Origin: Rhizohabitans arisaemae
Lineage (GTDB): Bacteria > Actinomycetota > Actinomycetes > Streptosporangiales > Streptosporangiaceae
Direction: 5' to 3'
Length of the DNA: 64,000 bases
NCBI RefSeq assembly: GCF_025996515.1
Contig: NZ_BLRH01000034.1
Location: 186,001-250,000 of the forward strand
The notes under the pieces: model-generated
What the model saw: only the letters and a program-made list of their open reading frames with translations
Databases searched by the model: none
What the model was told of the DNA's origin: nothing
Part shown: piece after piece, positions 1 through 9,109 of the stretch
Layout of the letters: every line of letters starts with the position of its first letter
Position numbering within the stretch: position 1 is the first letter of the stretch
Translations under genes and position numbers: made by a program

Positions 1-600
1 CGACTCCATGAGCAGCGGCCGGCCCGCGCCGACCAGGGAGCGGAACACGGTGCTCAGCCCACCCTGGCTCCCCGGAATGATCACGACGTCACCGGGGGAG
101 ACCGGTGTGATTCCGGTCGGGGTCGCCGACTCCAGTTCCGCCGCGAACCAGGACCGCAGATCGGGGAGACCCGCCGTCGGTGGTCTGATCAGAGCCTCGG
201 TACGGGCCGCGCGGGTGAACGCCGCGCGAACGAGGCGCTCGGGCAGCAGCTCACGGTCGGGGTACCCCGAGTGCAGCGCGAGCGCGTCGTGCGGGGCGGG
301 CTGCAAGGCCGCCGGCAGGTGCGGGATCCGGTGGTTCGGCGCGCCGAGCGCGGCGGTCTGCCACCCGAAGTCGTTCGCGCGGACGGCGCGGACGGCGCGG
401 ACGAACGTGCCCACGCCCGGACGGCTCTCCAGCAAGCCCTGCGCGGCCAGAATCCGCAGTGCCTTCTGCACGGTGACCGGGCTCGCTCCGTGCTGCGCGA
501 CCAGGGAACGGGTCGACGGCAGCCGCGCCCCCGGCGGAGCCGCCGCGACCCACCGCCGCAACTCCGCCGCGATCCTCGCCGCACTGCTATCGTCATACAT
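1..600 (-). CDS. MocR/PdxR-type GntR regulator with aminotransferase-like domain (partial)
   Basis: The frame is open from an ATG at 600 to the left edge (200 codons), so the C-terminal part lies outside the window. The N-terminus is a GntR winged helix: LPSTRSLVAQHGASPVTVQKAL is followed by LLESRPGVGTFV. After about residue 90 comes a fold-type I aminotransferase-like region (LPDLRSWFAAELES, then VIIPGSQGGLSTVFRSLV), the usual MocR architecture, in which a PLP domain senses an amine or vitamin B6 compound. The gene is divergent from an EamA exporter, and the two start codons share two bases. MocR proteins commonly control a neighbouring transporter, so the exporter is the likely target. The ligand is unknown. 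Confidence 0.88.
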   Translation of the reverse strand, partial: MYDDSSAARIAAELRRWVAAAPPGARLPSTRSLVAQHGASPVTVQKALRILAAQGLLESRPGVGTFVRAVRAVRANDFGWQTAALGAPNHRIPHLPAALQPAPHDALALHSGYPDRELLPERLVRAAFTRAARTEALIRPPTAGLPDLRSWFAAELESATPTGITPVSPGDVVIIPGSQGGLSTVFRSLVGAGRPLLMES

Positions 601-645
601 GAAAACTGATAGTAGCGCTATCCAGCTTGAGGGGTCAGCGCTATC
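587..645. promoter_or_regulatory. Divergent control region: CTATC/AGCGCTATC repeats
   Basis: The region has CTATC (587-591) facing GATAG (608-612), a GATAG-TAGCG-CTATC palindrome (608-622), and AGCGCTATC twice as a direct repeat (614-622 and 637-645, 23 bp apart). On the minus strand a CTGACC hexamer and TACTAT, 18 bp apart, would place a start site close to the regulator's ATG, suggesting leaderless transcription. MocR proteins are known to bind direct repeats, so these are candidate operators. They lie inside the first codons of the exporter gene. Confidence 0.5.
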
Positions 646-1636
646 GTCGTCGCAGGCCGGTCTCCGGTGGGGCCTGCTCGGAGTCGCCGCGTTCTCCTTC
701 ACCGTCCCGTTCACGCGCGTCGCCGTCGAGAGCGGCACGATGTCGCCGCTGTTCATCGGCTCCGCGCGCGCGGTCGTCGCCGCGCTGCTCGCCGCCGCGG
801 CGCTGGCGATCACCCGACAGCGCCCGCCCCGCGGCGTCCAGTGGGTCCGCACGGCGATCGTCGCCGCCGGCGTGGTCGTGGGCTTCCCCGTCCTGACCTC
901 CTTCGCCCTCACCGGTGCACCGGCGAGCCACGGTGCCGTCGTGATCGCCCTCCTGCCCGCCGCGACCGCCGTGACGGCCGTACTCCGCGGGCGCGAACGG
1001 CCTCCGGTGGCGTTCTGGATCACGGCGGCCGTGGGCGCGGCCGCGGCCGTCGTGTTCGCCGCGTTGCAGGGCGGCGGGTTCGGCGGGCCGCGCTGGTCCG
1101 ACCTGCTCCTGTTCGGCGCCGTCGCCGCGGCCGCGATCGGCTACGCGGAGGGCGGGCTCCTCGCCCGCGAGCTCGGTGCCTGGCAGACCGTATCCTGGGC
1201 GCTCGTGCTCTCCGCGCCGCTGATGATCGTCCTTGCCGGTGTCTCGGTGGTCCGGCAACCCCCGAGCGGCACCCCGGTCGAGTGGGCCGCGTTCGCCTAC
1301 CTGGCCGTGGTGAGCATGTTCCTCGGCTTCTTCGCCTGGTATCGCGGCCTCGCGATCGGCCCGATGGCGCAGGTCAGCCAGGTCCAGCTCGTCCAGCCCG
1401 TGATGAGCATCTGCTGGGCCGCGCTACTCCTGCACGAGCCGCTCACCTGGCCCGTCGTCCTCGGCGGCCTCGCCGTGGTCGCCTGCGCCGGAGTCGCCGT
1501 CCGGACTCGGCTCGGGCAGGCGAACACGGCCCACTCCACCGTGGTGAAGGCGCCTGGGTTACGTGTCGTCCGGGTGGGCGATCGCGATCGCAGGGGTGCC
1601 GAAGACGCAGGACCTTCGCCGGAAGGCCGTTCGTGA
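599..1636 (+). CDS. EamA/DMT-family exporter
   Basis: A 345-residue integral membrane protein with about ten hydrophobic segments and the two-fold EamA repeat (GLLGVAAFSFTVPFTRVAVESG early, FLGFFAWYRGLAIGPMAQVSQVQLVQPVMSI late; only parts of these spans are quoted). EamA proteins export amino acids, nucleobases or other metabolites. The ATG at 599 is chosen because no other in-frame start precedes the first membrane segment. The last 40 residues are hydrophilic and longer than usual for the family. The gene is paired divergently with a MocR-type regulator, which probably senses the exported compound or a relative. Confidence 0.87.
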   Translation: MKTDSSAIQLEGSALSSSQAGLRWGLLGVAAFSFTVPFTRVAVESGTMSPLFIGSARAVVAALLAAAALAITRQRPPRGVQWVRTAIVAAGVVVGFPVLTSFALTGAPASHGAVVIALLPAATAVTAVLRGRERPPVAFWITAAVGAAAAVVFAALQGGGFGGPRWSDLLLFGAVAAAAIGYAEGGLLARELGAWQTVSWALVLSAPLMIVLAGVSVVRQPPSGTPVEWAAFAYLAVVSMFLGFFAWYRGLAIGPMAQVSQVQLVQPVMSICWAALLLHEPLTWPVVLGGLAVVACAGVAVRTRLGQANTAHSTVVKAPGLRVVRVGDRDRRGAEDAGPSPEGRS

Positions 1637-1673
1637 CCGAGCGCTCAGGCCCTTCGGCGGCTGTACGGCCTGC

Positions 1674-1870
1674 TCACGACTGGGTGTCGAGCCACTCCTG
1701 GAAGGTGGGGCCCGCGAGTTCGGCGTGCGGGCCGGGCAGGAACCCGCCCACGGCGGCGATCTCGGCGTCGGGTGTGCCGAAGCCGTCGACGCCGACGACC
1801 CTGACGCCTCGGCGGGCGCCGAGCAGCGCGGCCGCCTCGGCCATGATCTCCCTGCGGGTCCGGCTATCGG
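1674..1870 (-). pseudogene. NmrA/SDR-type oxidoreductase, C-terminal remnant
   Basis: The frame ending at 1674 encodes EIMAEAAALLGARRGVRVVG and ends with ELAGPTFQEWLDTQS. That tail is typical of the end of NmrA-like NAD(P)-binding proteins (TFxEWL near the C-terminus). Only about 60 residues remain; the Rossmann-fold part with the glycine motif is missing, and the response-regulator gene begins its stop codon just upstream. I read it as the 3' stub of a deleted gene. The match is from memory of the family and is moderate at best. Confidence 0.45.
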
Positions 1871-1924
1871 CGCGACGAACCAAGCCCCGACGACTCACCA
1901 ACGCCGCCGACCGCCGGTTGCCGT

Positions 1925-2569
1925 TCAGGTCCCGATCCCGAGGTAGTGCAGGACCGCCGCCACTCGGCGGTCGGTGCGGTCGCTCTGGGCCAGGTCGAGT
2001 TTGGCGAAGATGTTGCGGATGTGCTTGTGCACCGCCCCCTCGGTGACCACGAGACGCTCGGCGATCCCCACGTTGCCCAGGCCCTCGGCCATCAGCGCCA
2101 GCACCTCGCGTTCGCGTCCGGTGAGGCGGTCGAGCGGGTCGCGGCGGCGGGTGAAGAGCTGGGCGACCACGTCGGGGTCGATGGCGGTGCCGCCTTCGGC
2201 CACCCGGTTCAGCGCGTCCAGGAACTCCTCGACCTTGCCGACCCGCTCCTTCAGCAGGTAGCCGATGCCGGCGGTGCCTTCGGCCAGCAGGTCGGTCGCG
2301 AACGCCTGCTCGACGTAGGCGGACAGCACGAGCACGGCCAGCTCGGGGTGGGTCCGCTTGGCGGTGACCGCGGCCCTGATGCCCTCGTCGGTGTGGGTGG
2401 GCGGCATTCGGACGTCCACCACCGCCACGTCGGGCCGGTGCTCGGCCACGGCCGCCAGGAACGGGTCGGGCTCGGCCACGGCCGCCGCCACGTCGAACCC
2501 TTCCCCGGTCAGCAGCAGCACCAGACCTTCGCGCAGCAGCGCGTCGTCCTCGGCGATCACTATGCGCAC
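1925..2569 (-). CDS. NarL/LuxR-type response regulator
   Basis: A 214-residue two-domain regulator. The receiver domain (1-125) has the acidic pair in VIAEDD, the phospho-acceptor D52 in VVDVRMP and the K of YLLKERVG. The C-terminal LuxR helix-turn-helix is LTGREREVLALMAEGLGNVG, followed by ERLVVTEGAVHKHIRNIFAKL. The start is GTG at 2569, lying inside the last codons of the kinase gene, so the two are translationally coupled. It is the partner of the adjacent kinase, and the divergent small-protein/ABC operon is the likely target. Confidence 0.93.
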   Translation of the reverse strand: MRIVIAEDDALLREGLVLLLTGEGFDVAAAVAEPDPFLAAVAEHRPDVAVVDVRMPPTHTDEGIRAAVTAKRTHPELAVLVLSAYVEQAFATDLLAEGTAGIGYLLKERVGKVEEFLDALNRVAEGGTAIDPDVVAQLFTRRRDPLDRLTGREREVLALMAEGLGNVGIAERLVVTEGAVHKHIRNIFAKLDLAQSDRTDRRVAAVLHYLGIGT

Positions 2570-3783
2570 GGCAACTCCACCTCGATCACAGTGGGCCCAC
2601 CCTCGGGGCTGGTCAGTGTCAGCGTTCCGTCGTGCGCCTCGACCCGGTGCCTGATGCCGGTGAGGCCCGACCCGGCGTCGGTACGGGCGCCGCCCATGCC
2701 GTCGTCGCGCACCAGGACGCGGAGCGACGGGCCGGCCAGCCCGACCTCCACCTCGGCCCGCCGGGCGCCGCTGTGCTTGGCGATGTTCGTCAGCGCTTCG
2801 GCCACGGTGAAGTACGCGGTGGTCTCCACCGAAAGCGGGAGGTGACCCAGTTCGCCTATCGTCAGCGCGCAGGGCACCGGGCATCCGGCGGCCAGCGAAC
2901 CGAGCGCGCCGTCGAGCCCCCGGTCCGCCAGGATGGGGGGCAGGATGCCGCGCACCACTCCGCGCAGCTCGGCGAGGGCCTGCTCGGCCGCCTCCTGCGC
3001 TCGGTCCAGGGCGGGTACGGCACGGGCCGGGTCGCGGTTCAGCGCCCGCTTGGCCGCCGCCACCGTGACCACGACCGCGACGAGCCTGTTCTGCGCCCCG
3101 TCGTGCAGCGACCGCTCGATCCTGCGCAGCTCGGCGGCGTGGGCCCGCAGCGCGTCGGCACGGGTGGCGGTGAGCCGCGCGACGCGCTCCGACAGGTCGA
3201 TGGAGGGGTGCGGGGTCAGGAGCCGGAGCGCGTAGGAGGCCTGCAGGCGGTCCAAGCGGGGGATCAGCAGGATGAGAACCACCATGGCGGCCAGGCCGAC
3301 CAGGGACAAGACGATTGCCGCAGGCCAGGTGGTCACCGGGATGTTGAAGTTGGCGGCCCGCAAGTCAGGGGGCAGCGCCTGCCACCAGAGGGGGTAGGTG
3401 ATCTCCCTCAGGGCGGCCAAGGGCATGAACACCCCGAGGAGACCGCATATGAGCCCCGCGGTGGCGTGCACGCCCAGCCATCGCAGATCGCGCGGGGTGG
3501 CGAGATCGGCGCGAGCCGCCCGTATCCCGGCTCTCCAGCCCTGGGGGAGCGGTATGACCGTGTAGGGGGTCATCACCTCGAGGCCGGCCCGCCGGAGCCG
3601 CCTGCGCTCACGTTCGGCCACGCCCCTGGTCATCGCCACCATCGGCGACACCAGGAGCAGACCCACGCCGAACAGGCAGGCCACGGCCACGAAGATCCAG
3701 CAGATCAGTGTGAAGAACGCCATGAACGCGGTGCCGAGTCCCCCTGCCAGGCGCTCAAGGCTCGCAAAGGTTGCCCGCACCAT
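2560..3783 (-). CDS. NarL-type sensor histidine kinase
   Basis: A 407-residue membrane kinase. Four hydrophobic segments (about residues 20-50, 105-125 and 153-175) form the sensor, with little extracytoplasmic sequence, as in intramembrane-sensing kinases. The HisKA_3 box is IERSLHDGAQNRLVAVVV with H227. The ATPase domain has the N-box ALTNIAKHSGA and the G-box DDGMGG, then GSGLTGIRHRV. Its stop overlaps the response-regulator start. The gene is divergent from a membrane mini-protein and an ABC exporter, an arrangement common for systems that sense envelope-active peptides or drugs and induce their own exporter. The ligand is not predictable. Confidence 0.93.
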   Translation of the reverse strand: MVRATFASLERLAGGLGTAFMAFFTLICWIFVAVACLFGVGLLLVSPMVAMTRGVAERERRRLRRAGLEVMTPYTVIPLPQGWRAGIRAARADLATPRDLRWLGVHATAGLICGLLGVFMPLAALREITYPLWWQALPPDLRAANFNIPVTTWPAAIVLSLVGLAAMVVLILLIPRLDRLQASYALRLLTPHPSIDLSERVARLTATRADALRAHAAELRRIERSLHDGAQNRLVAVVVTVAAAKRALNRDPARAVPALDRAQEAAEQALAELRGVVRGILPPILADRGLDGALGSLAAGCPVPCALTIGELGHLPLSVETTAYFTVAEALTNIAKHSGARRAEVEVGLAGPSLRVLVRDDGMGGARTDAGSGLTGIRHRVEAHDGTLTLTSPEGGPTVIEVELPCA

Positions 3784-3891
3784 GGAGAGCAGTTTATGGC
3801 GAACCGGACAAAAGTCATTCCAGCCTGCTCTACCTCGATCGGGTAGCGCGTGGGATTTCCGCTGGTCGGAACGATTTCTAACGTTGTCCCC
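3784..3891. promoter_or_regulatory. Divergent promoter region, kinase / small membrane protein
   Basis: A 108-bp gap between divergent genes. On the plus strand TAACGT lies seven bases before the ATG at 3892, the spacing of a leaderless actinobacterial promoter, and no Shine-Dalgarno sequence is visible there. No obvious palindrome was found. Confidence 0.35.
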
Positions 3892-4155
3892 ATGAACGAC
3901 CCCTACCGCATCGGCAGCGGCGACACAGCCCCGGCCGACCCCTCCGGCACCCCCGTCCGCAGGCCCTCGGCCAAGCAGGGCGGCGCCGTACTACGTGCCG
4001 GCCTCTGGATCCTCCTCATGATCAGCGCAGTGGTCAACGTCATCGCCAACAACCTCGGCGACGGCGTCTCCCCGCTGGGCCTCGGCGCCGGCGGTGTCGC
4101 CGCGGCCTGCATCGTCGGCCTCATCGTCCACCACTACAACAGGCGCAAAGCGTGA
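3892..4155 (+). CDS. Small membrane protein heading an ABC-exporter operon
   Basis: An 87-residue protein with a polar, proline-rich N-terminal third and two hydrophobic segments (about 36-52 and 58-75), ending in a basic HHYNRRKA tail. No family is recognised. Its TGA overlaps the GTG of the ATPase gene, so it is translated together with the exporter and is probably an accessory or regulatory subunit. The start at the second in-frame ATG (3892) is preferred over 3850, because 3892 follows the promoter-like TAACGT and the extra codons are not conserved-looking. Confidence 0.7.
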   Translation: MNDPYRIGSGDTAPADPSGTPVRRPSAKQGGAVLRAGLWILLMISAVVNVIANNLGDGVSPLGLGAGGVAAACIVGLIVHHYNRRKA

Positions 4156-4895
4156 ACCACGTCGTCACCCTCACCGGAGTCACCAAGAAGTACGGCGAGC
4201 TCACCGCCCTCGACGACGTCTCGCTGGGCTTCCCGAGAGGCCGCTTCACCGCCGTCATGGGTCCCTCGGGATCGGGCAAGAGCACCCTGATCCAGTGCGC
4301 CGCCGCCCTCGACACACCCACCTCGGGCTCGGTCGCGATCGGCGGAGTCGACGTCGGGACGCTCAACGAGACCAAACGCACCGAGCTGCGCCGGGCGCAC
4401 ATCGGCTTCGTGTTCCAGTCCTACAACCTGCTCCCCGCCATCACGGTCGAGGAGAACCTCACCCTCACACTCCGCCTGGCCGGGAGGAAACCGGACCTCG
4501 CGTGGATCCGCATGCTCGTCGAACGCGTCGGCCTGCACGATCGGCTCCGCCACCGGCCCGGCGAGCTGTCCGGCGGACAGCAGCAGCGGGCCGCGATCGT
4601 CCGCGCCCTGGCCGGCCGCCCCGACGTGCTCTTCGCCGACGAGCCCACCGGCGCGCTCGACCTGCGCAGCGCCTCCCAGGTGCTGGACCTGCTCCGCTCC
4701 ATGGTCGACGACCTCGGCCAGACCGTCGTCATGGTCACCCACGACCCGGCCGCCGCCGCCCGCGCCCACGACGCGCTGATCATGGCGGACGGCCGCCTCG
4801 TCGACGTCCTGCCCGCACCCTCGGCCGAGGATCTGGCCGCACGGCTCACCCGGCTCGCCGGACGCCCCGTGGCCGCCGCGGGCGGTGCGCTGTGA
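4152..4895 (+). CDS. MacB/LolD-type ABC transporter ATPase
   Basis: A 247-residue ATPase with Walker A GPSGSGKST, Q-loop FVFQSYNLLP, signature LSGGQQQRAAIVRAL, Walker B VLFADEPTGALD and H-loop MVTHD. The EPTGALD motif and the size are typical of ATPases paired with FtsX-like permeases. GTG starts overlap on both sides (4152 with the preceding TGA, 4892 with its own TGA), giving a tightly coupled three-gene operon. Confidence 0.95.
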   Translation: MNHVVTLTGVTKKYGELTALDDVSLGFPRGRFTAVMGPSGSGKSTLIQCAAALDTPTSGSVAIGGVDVGTLNETKRTELRRAHIGFVFQSYNLLPAITVEENLTLTLRLAGRKPDLAWIRMLVERVGLHDRLRHRPGELSGGQQQRAAIVRALAGRPDVLFADEPTGALDLRSASQVLDLLRSMVDDLGQTVVMVTHDPAAAARAHDALIMADGRLVDVLPAPSAEDLAARLTRLAGRPVAAAGGAL

Positions 4896-7342
4896 TCAGG
4901 ACGGCCCTGGCCATGTCGGGCCTCGGGGGGCTCGTCGTGGCCTTCTTCGCGGTGCTCGGCGGCATGGCGCTGATCACCGGCAGCGGTGTGATCGTGGAAT
5001 CGGGGCTCCGCTCCAGCCTTGAGGGCTCACGCCTCGCCGCGGCCGACGTGCTCGTCTCCGCCCCGCAGAGCGTCCGAGGAGGGGAGGGTGGCCTGCCGGT
5101 CGGGCTGCCCGAGCGGGCCGTCGTGCCCGCCTCCCTGATCGCCGAACTGTCCCAGGTGGCGGGGGTCGCCTCGGCCGCCGGTGACGTCACCTTCCCCGCC
5201 GCCCTCGTCGGTGCGGAAGCCGCGGCCACGGGCGACGGGCACGGCTGGGCGTCAGCCGTACTCGCCGGAGGAGCCGTCCTGGACGGCCGAGCGCCCCGGG
5301 CCGCGGAGGAGATCGTCGTATCGAAGACCCATGCCGTACGGCCGGGCGCCGACGTCGAGGTGATCGCGGCAGGCAAGCGCGGCACCTACCGGGTGACCGG
5401 CGTCGTCGACGCGCCCGGCCTCTACTTCGCCGACCGCGTCGCCCTCGACCTCGCCGACCGTACGGCGGGCCAGAGGGCCGGCACCGTCGACATCGTCGCG
5501 CTGCGCGCCGCGCCCGGCACCGACGCCGGCGCCTTGGCCCAGGCCGTGCGGAAGCGGATCGGCGACGGCTACGAGATCAGCACCGGGTCCGCCAAGGGCG
5601 ACGCGGAATCGCCCGGCACGGCCGCCGCCCGTACCCTCCTCATCGCTTTGCCGAGCTCCGTCGGCGGCCTCAGCCTGCTGATCGTCGGCTTCGTCGTCGG
5701 CGGCGGCATCTCCCTGTCCATCACCCGGCAGCGCCGCGACCTGGCCCTGCTGCGCGCCGCCGGCGCGACCCCGCGCCAGGTGCGCAAGCTGGTCGCCGCC
5801 CAGGGCATGGCGGCGGCCCTCGCCGCGCTCATCCCCGGCGCGGCGGCCGGCTACCTCATGGCCGCGCACTTCGGCGACCTGCTGGTGCATGTGGGCATGT
5901 TGCCGGCGAACATGCCGCTGACCTACAGCCCGATTCCCGCCGTGGCCGCCGCGCCGCTGCTGCTCGGCGTCGTGCGGGTGTCGGCCTTCGCCACCTCGAT
6001 CTCCGCGTCGCGGATGCCGGCCGTGGCGGCCGTACGGGACTCGGCCGGCGAACCGCGCACCCCCTCGGCGGTCCGATACAAGAGCGGCCTGCTGATCATC
6101 CTGGCTTCCCTGCTGATCTCATCGCTGCCGCTGTTCATCCGCGGCGAGATCGCCGCCGTCGGCCCCGGCGTCGCCGCGCTGCTGTCGGTGATCGGCCTGG
6201 CACTGGCCGGCCCGAGGCTCGTGCAGTCGGCGACCGGCCTGCTCGCCAGGCACCTGCCCGCCCGTGTGCCGGCCTCCGTCTGGCTCGCCGTGGCCAACAC
6301 CCGCGGATACGCGCTGCGCACGGCGGGCGCGGTGGCCGCGCTCGGCATGGTCGTCACGCTCGCCACCAGCGTCGCGCTGACGCATTTCACCATCCTGCAG
6401 GCCACCGCCGACGAGACCGCCGAGACCCTCAAGGCCGACGCGGCCGTCACCGCCCCCGCCTACGGCGGCATCCCGCACGGACTTCTCGACGACGTGCGCC
6501 GCACCCCCGGCGTGACGGCCGCCGTCGCGACCTCCACCACCGTCGTCGCCTCCCGCTCGCTGGCCGTCGGCGACGACGGCGACAACCTGGTGTCCCGTAC
6601 GGCCATGGTGCTCGGCCCCGACGCGGGCGAGCTGGTGGACCTCGGCGTCGGCGCGGGCAGCCTCGCCGACCTCAAAGGCGCCACGATCGCCCTCGACGAA
6701 CGCGCCGGCGAGGTTGGGGAGCGGTACGACCTCGTCCTCGGCGACGGCGCGGCGGTCAAGGCGCGCGTCGTGGCGACCTACAGCCGCGCCCTCGGACTCG
6801 GCCCCGTCGTCCTCTCCCGTGACCTTGTCGCCGGGCACACCACCACCGGTCTGGATTCGACCATCCTGGTCCGCACCGACGGCGACAGGTCCGGCCTCGA
6901 GCGGCTCACGGCCCGCTGGCCCGGCGTCGACGTCGCCGCCGGCAGCCCGTCCCCGCAGGCGGGGGAGACCTCCGCGCAGCTCTGGATCAACATCGCGGTG
7001 CTCGCCGTGCTCCTCGGCTACGTCCTGGTCTCCGTCGCCAACCGGCTGGTCGCCACGATCGCCTCCCGCGGCGCCGAACTCACCGCCGTCAAACGGCTTG
7101 GCTCCACCCCGCGCCAGCTCACCGCCATGATCCGCTGGGAGGCCCTGATCATCGCGCTCACCGCCTCCCTCGCGGGCCTGGCCATGAGCGTCGTGCCGCT
7201 GCTCCTGCTCAGTGTCGGTTTCCTCGGCCGCCCCTGGCCGGCCGGCCCCCTGTGGGTGGCGCCCGCCGCGATGGCGACGGTGTGCGCGGTGGTCTGGCTC
7301 GCGTACGAACTCACCGCCCGCCGGCTGATCAGGCACGCGTGA
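4892..7342 (+). CDS. FtsX-like ABC permease (MacB-type, two-module)
   Basis: An 816-residue permease starting at a GTG that overlaps the ATPase stop. There is an N-terminal membrane segment and a large extracytoplasmic domain (about 40-240). A three-helix FtsX module follows (about 250-400, with the RRDLALLRAAGATPRQVRKL coupling helix), then a second external domain and a second FtsX module near the C-terminus (SRGAELTAVKRLGSTPRQL). This fits mechanotransmission-type exporters of peptides or antibiotics rather than classical importers. The upstream two-component system probably induces it. Confidence 0.93.
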   Translation: MIRTALAMSGLGGLVVAFFAVLGGMALITGSGVIVESGLRSSLEGSRLAAADVLVSAPQSVRGGEGGLPVGLPERAVVPASLIAELSQVAGVASAAGDVTFPAALVGAEAAATGDGHGWASAVLAGGAVLDGRAPRAAEEIVVSKTHAVRPGADVEVIAAGKRGTYRVTGVVDAPGLYFADRVALDLADRTAGQRAGTVDIVALRAAPGTDAGALAQAVRKRIGDGYEISTGSAKGDAESPGTAAARTLLIALPSSVGGLSLLIVGFVVGGGISLSITRQRRDLALLRAAGATPRQVRKLVAAQGMAAALAALIPGAAAGYLMAAHFGDLLVHVGMLPANMPLTYSPIPAVAAAPLLLGVVRVSAFATSISASRMPAVAAVRDSAGEPRTPSAVRYKSGLLIILASLLISSLPLFIRGEIAAVGPGVAALLSVIGLALAGPRLVQSATGLLARHLPARVPASVWLAVANTRGYALRTAGAVAALGMVVTLATSVALTHFTILQATADETAETLKADAAVTAPAYGGIPHGLLDDVRRTPGVTAAVATSTTVVASRSLAVGDDGDNLVSRTAMVLGPDAGELVDLGVGAGSLADLKGATIALDERAGEVGERYDLVLGDGAAVKARVVATYSRALGLGPVVLSRDLVAGHTTTGLDSTILVRTDGDRSGLERLTARWPGVDVAAGSPSPQAGETSAQLWINIAVLAVLLGYVLVSVANRLVATIASRGAELTAVKRLGSTPRQLTAMIRWEALIIALTASLAGLAMSVVPLLLLSVGFLGRPWPAGPLWVAPAAMATVCAVVWLAYELTARRLIRHA

Positions 7343-7422
7343 CCGGCTGATCAGGCTCTCCTCGACACCGAGGCGATTCGTCGCCGGGCGCGCCCGTACC
7401 GGTGGACGGCGTCCTTGCGGCC

Positions 7423-8424
7423 TTATCCGAAGTCGCGGCGGCGGAGGGCGAGCAGTCCGCCGCCGAGCAGGGCCGCCGCGACGGCGAGCAGGGCCAGGAG
7501 CGGCGTGGCGCCCGAGGACGTCACGGCGAAGGGGTTGGGGATGTGGTGGAACGGCTCCAGCGGGCTTCCGCCCCACAGTCCGTACAGGGGGCCCACGACC
7601 TGTCCGAACCCGGCGATGACGATCCAGACGACCCAGGAGATCGCCGCGCTCGCCCGCGGCAGGAGCCCGTAGGCGAGCACGCACACCGCCCCGACGCACC
7701 AGGCGGCCGGCACGGCGCCCAGCGCCCCGGCCAGGAAGCGGGGCAGATCGGTGGCGAGGTCGCCCACGAGCACCGAGTACGTCGTGCCGAACACGATTCC
7801 GGAGACGGCCATCAGCGCCGTCGTACCGAGCCCGGTCACGATCAGGTGCCCGGCCGCCCACCGGAGACGGGACACCGCGGTGGCCTGGACTGCCTCCGCG
7901 CGGCCCGAGGTCTCCTCCGAGCGCAGCCGCAATGTCATGAGCACCGGGTAAAGGGCGATGATGTACGCGAGCAGCTCGACGTCTGAGGCCAGCGCGGCGA
8001 TCAAGGCCACCTTCTGCCGGTTGCCCTTGGAGTAGGTGCGGCATTTCTTGCGGGGATCGAGGTCGAAGCGCTCCAAGAGCTCGGCGCGGCGTTGCTCGTT
8101 GAGCCCGCCGCGCAGCCGGCCGAGCAGGTCGATCACTTCGCCGCCGGACAGGTTCGGCCACAGCGTGACATCTCCCGGCACGTAGGCCAGCCTGCGGTGC
8201 AGCTCGGCGGCGTCGGCCCACGGATCGCCGCCGAGCAGCCGGGCGGTGCCCGCGTCCGCGCGGAGCATGCCGAGCAGGATCCGGATCGTGGTGCTCTTGC
8301 CCGCGCCGTTCGGCCCGAGGAAGCCGTGCACCTCCCCGGTGCTCACAACGAGATCGAGGCCGTCCAGCGCGCGGGTGGCGCCGAACGCTTTGACCAGGCC
8401 GGTCACCGATAACGCTTCACTCAT
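7423..8424 (-). pseudogene. ABC ATPase-permease chimera created by in-frame deletion
   Basis: The first 150 residues are a normal ABC ATPase N-terminus: Walker [11 protein letters not shown]-loop region [16 protein letters not shown], and the signature-like [22 protein letters not shown]. At that point Walker B should follow. Instead, from about residue 153, the frame continues as the C-terminal half of an ABC-2 permease ([20 protein letters not shown], then four or five hydrophobic segments, ending LALRRRDFG). Walker B, the D-loop, the H-loop and the permease's N-terminal half are missing. The junction (about 7970) reads GAGCTGCTC, a plausible microhomology. ATP hydrolysis should be lost, so the product is most likely non-functional. 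It overlaps the TetR gene by 8 bp. Confidence 0.85.
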
Positions 8425-9097
8425 CGGAGTGCTCCTCGGCTGAAGGGGGCGTGGCCCCGCCGTCTGCCCGGTTCCCGTTCAGGGTCTCGCGGTACGCGGC
8501 GGCCTCTTCCGTGCTGATCCAGGGATGGGAGTAGAGGTCGAGCAGAGTCAGGGCGAGCAGGTGGGCGCCTTCCTCACCGGACGCGTCGACACCCAGCGCC
8601 CGGGATATGTGTTCCTGCAGGATTCCGACGCCCAGGGCCATCGCCGTGCCCACCGTCGCTCTGGCCTTGCGGTCGGTGAAGGGGGGATCGGAGCGGGTCT
8701 CGTCGAGCACGCCGAGCCACTGCTCGCTCATCCGGGCCATCGCGTCGAACACCGGCTCGGCCCGTCCCTCGGTCAGGGCGCGCGCCAGGTATCGCCGGTA
8801 CGGCCCGAGGGTCGCCATGGAGACGGCGACGTGGTTCACGCCGTCGGCGGGGGTGTTCGCGTGGGCCTGCTCGTTGATCCTTGTGATCAGTTTGACCAGG
8901 TGGGCGTCACACGCCTCGCGCAGCGCCTGCTTGGACCCGAAGTGATGGCGCAGCAGTCCCGGGGACACCCCCGCGGTCTCGGCGATCGCCCGGGTGGTCG
9001 CCCCCTCGAAGCCATGCTCTCCGAAATGGTGCAGGGCCGCGTCTCTGATCCGCGCACGAGCGGTCAGGTCTTCAGGGTCGGGATTTGCTGTCGTCAC
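8417..9097 (-). CDS. TetR-family regulator of the ABC chimera operon
   Basis: A 226-residue repressor. The N-terminal helix-turn-helix is [20 protein letters not shown], followed by [27 protein letters not shown]. The C-terminal ligand domain resembles the TetR type that precedes ABC multidrug or polyketide exporters. It starts 12 bp from a three-copy operator, so autoregulation is likely. It overlaps the downstream chimera gene, whose loss may have left this regulator without a functional target. Confidence 0.92.
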   Translation of the reverse strand: MTTANPDPEDLTARARIRDAALHHFGEHGFEGATTRAIAETAGVSPGLLRHHFGSKQALREACDAHLVKLITRINEQAHANTPADGVNHVAVSMATLGPYRRYLARALTEGRAEPVFDAMARMSEQWLGVLDETRSDPPFTDRKARATVGTAMALGVGILQEHISRALGVDASGEEGAHLLALTLLDLYSHPWISTEEAAAYRETLNGNRADGGATPPSAEEHSDE

Positions 9098-9109
9098 TGC
9101 CCAGAACTC

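Noticed and set aside
8-598. Long N-terminal extension of the EamA exporter
   Set aside because: The extension is antisense to the MocR regulator gene and has no protein-like pattern.
4094-4891. Upstream extension of the FtsX permease frame
   Set aside because: It reads through the ATPase gene in a shadow frame rich in Arg/Pro; the GTG at 4892 overlapping the ATPase stop is the natural start.
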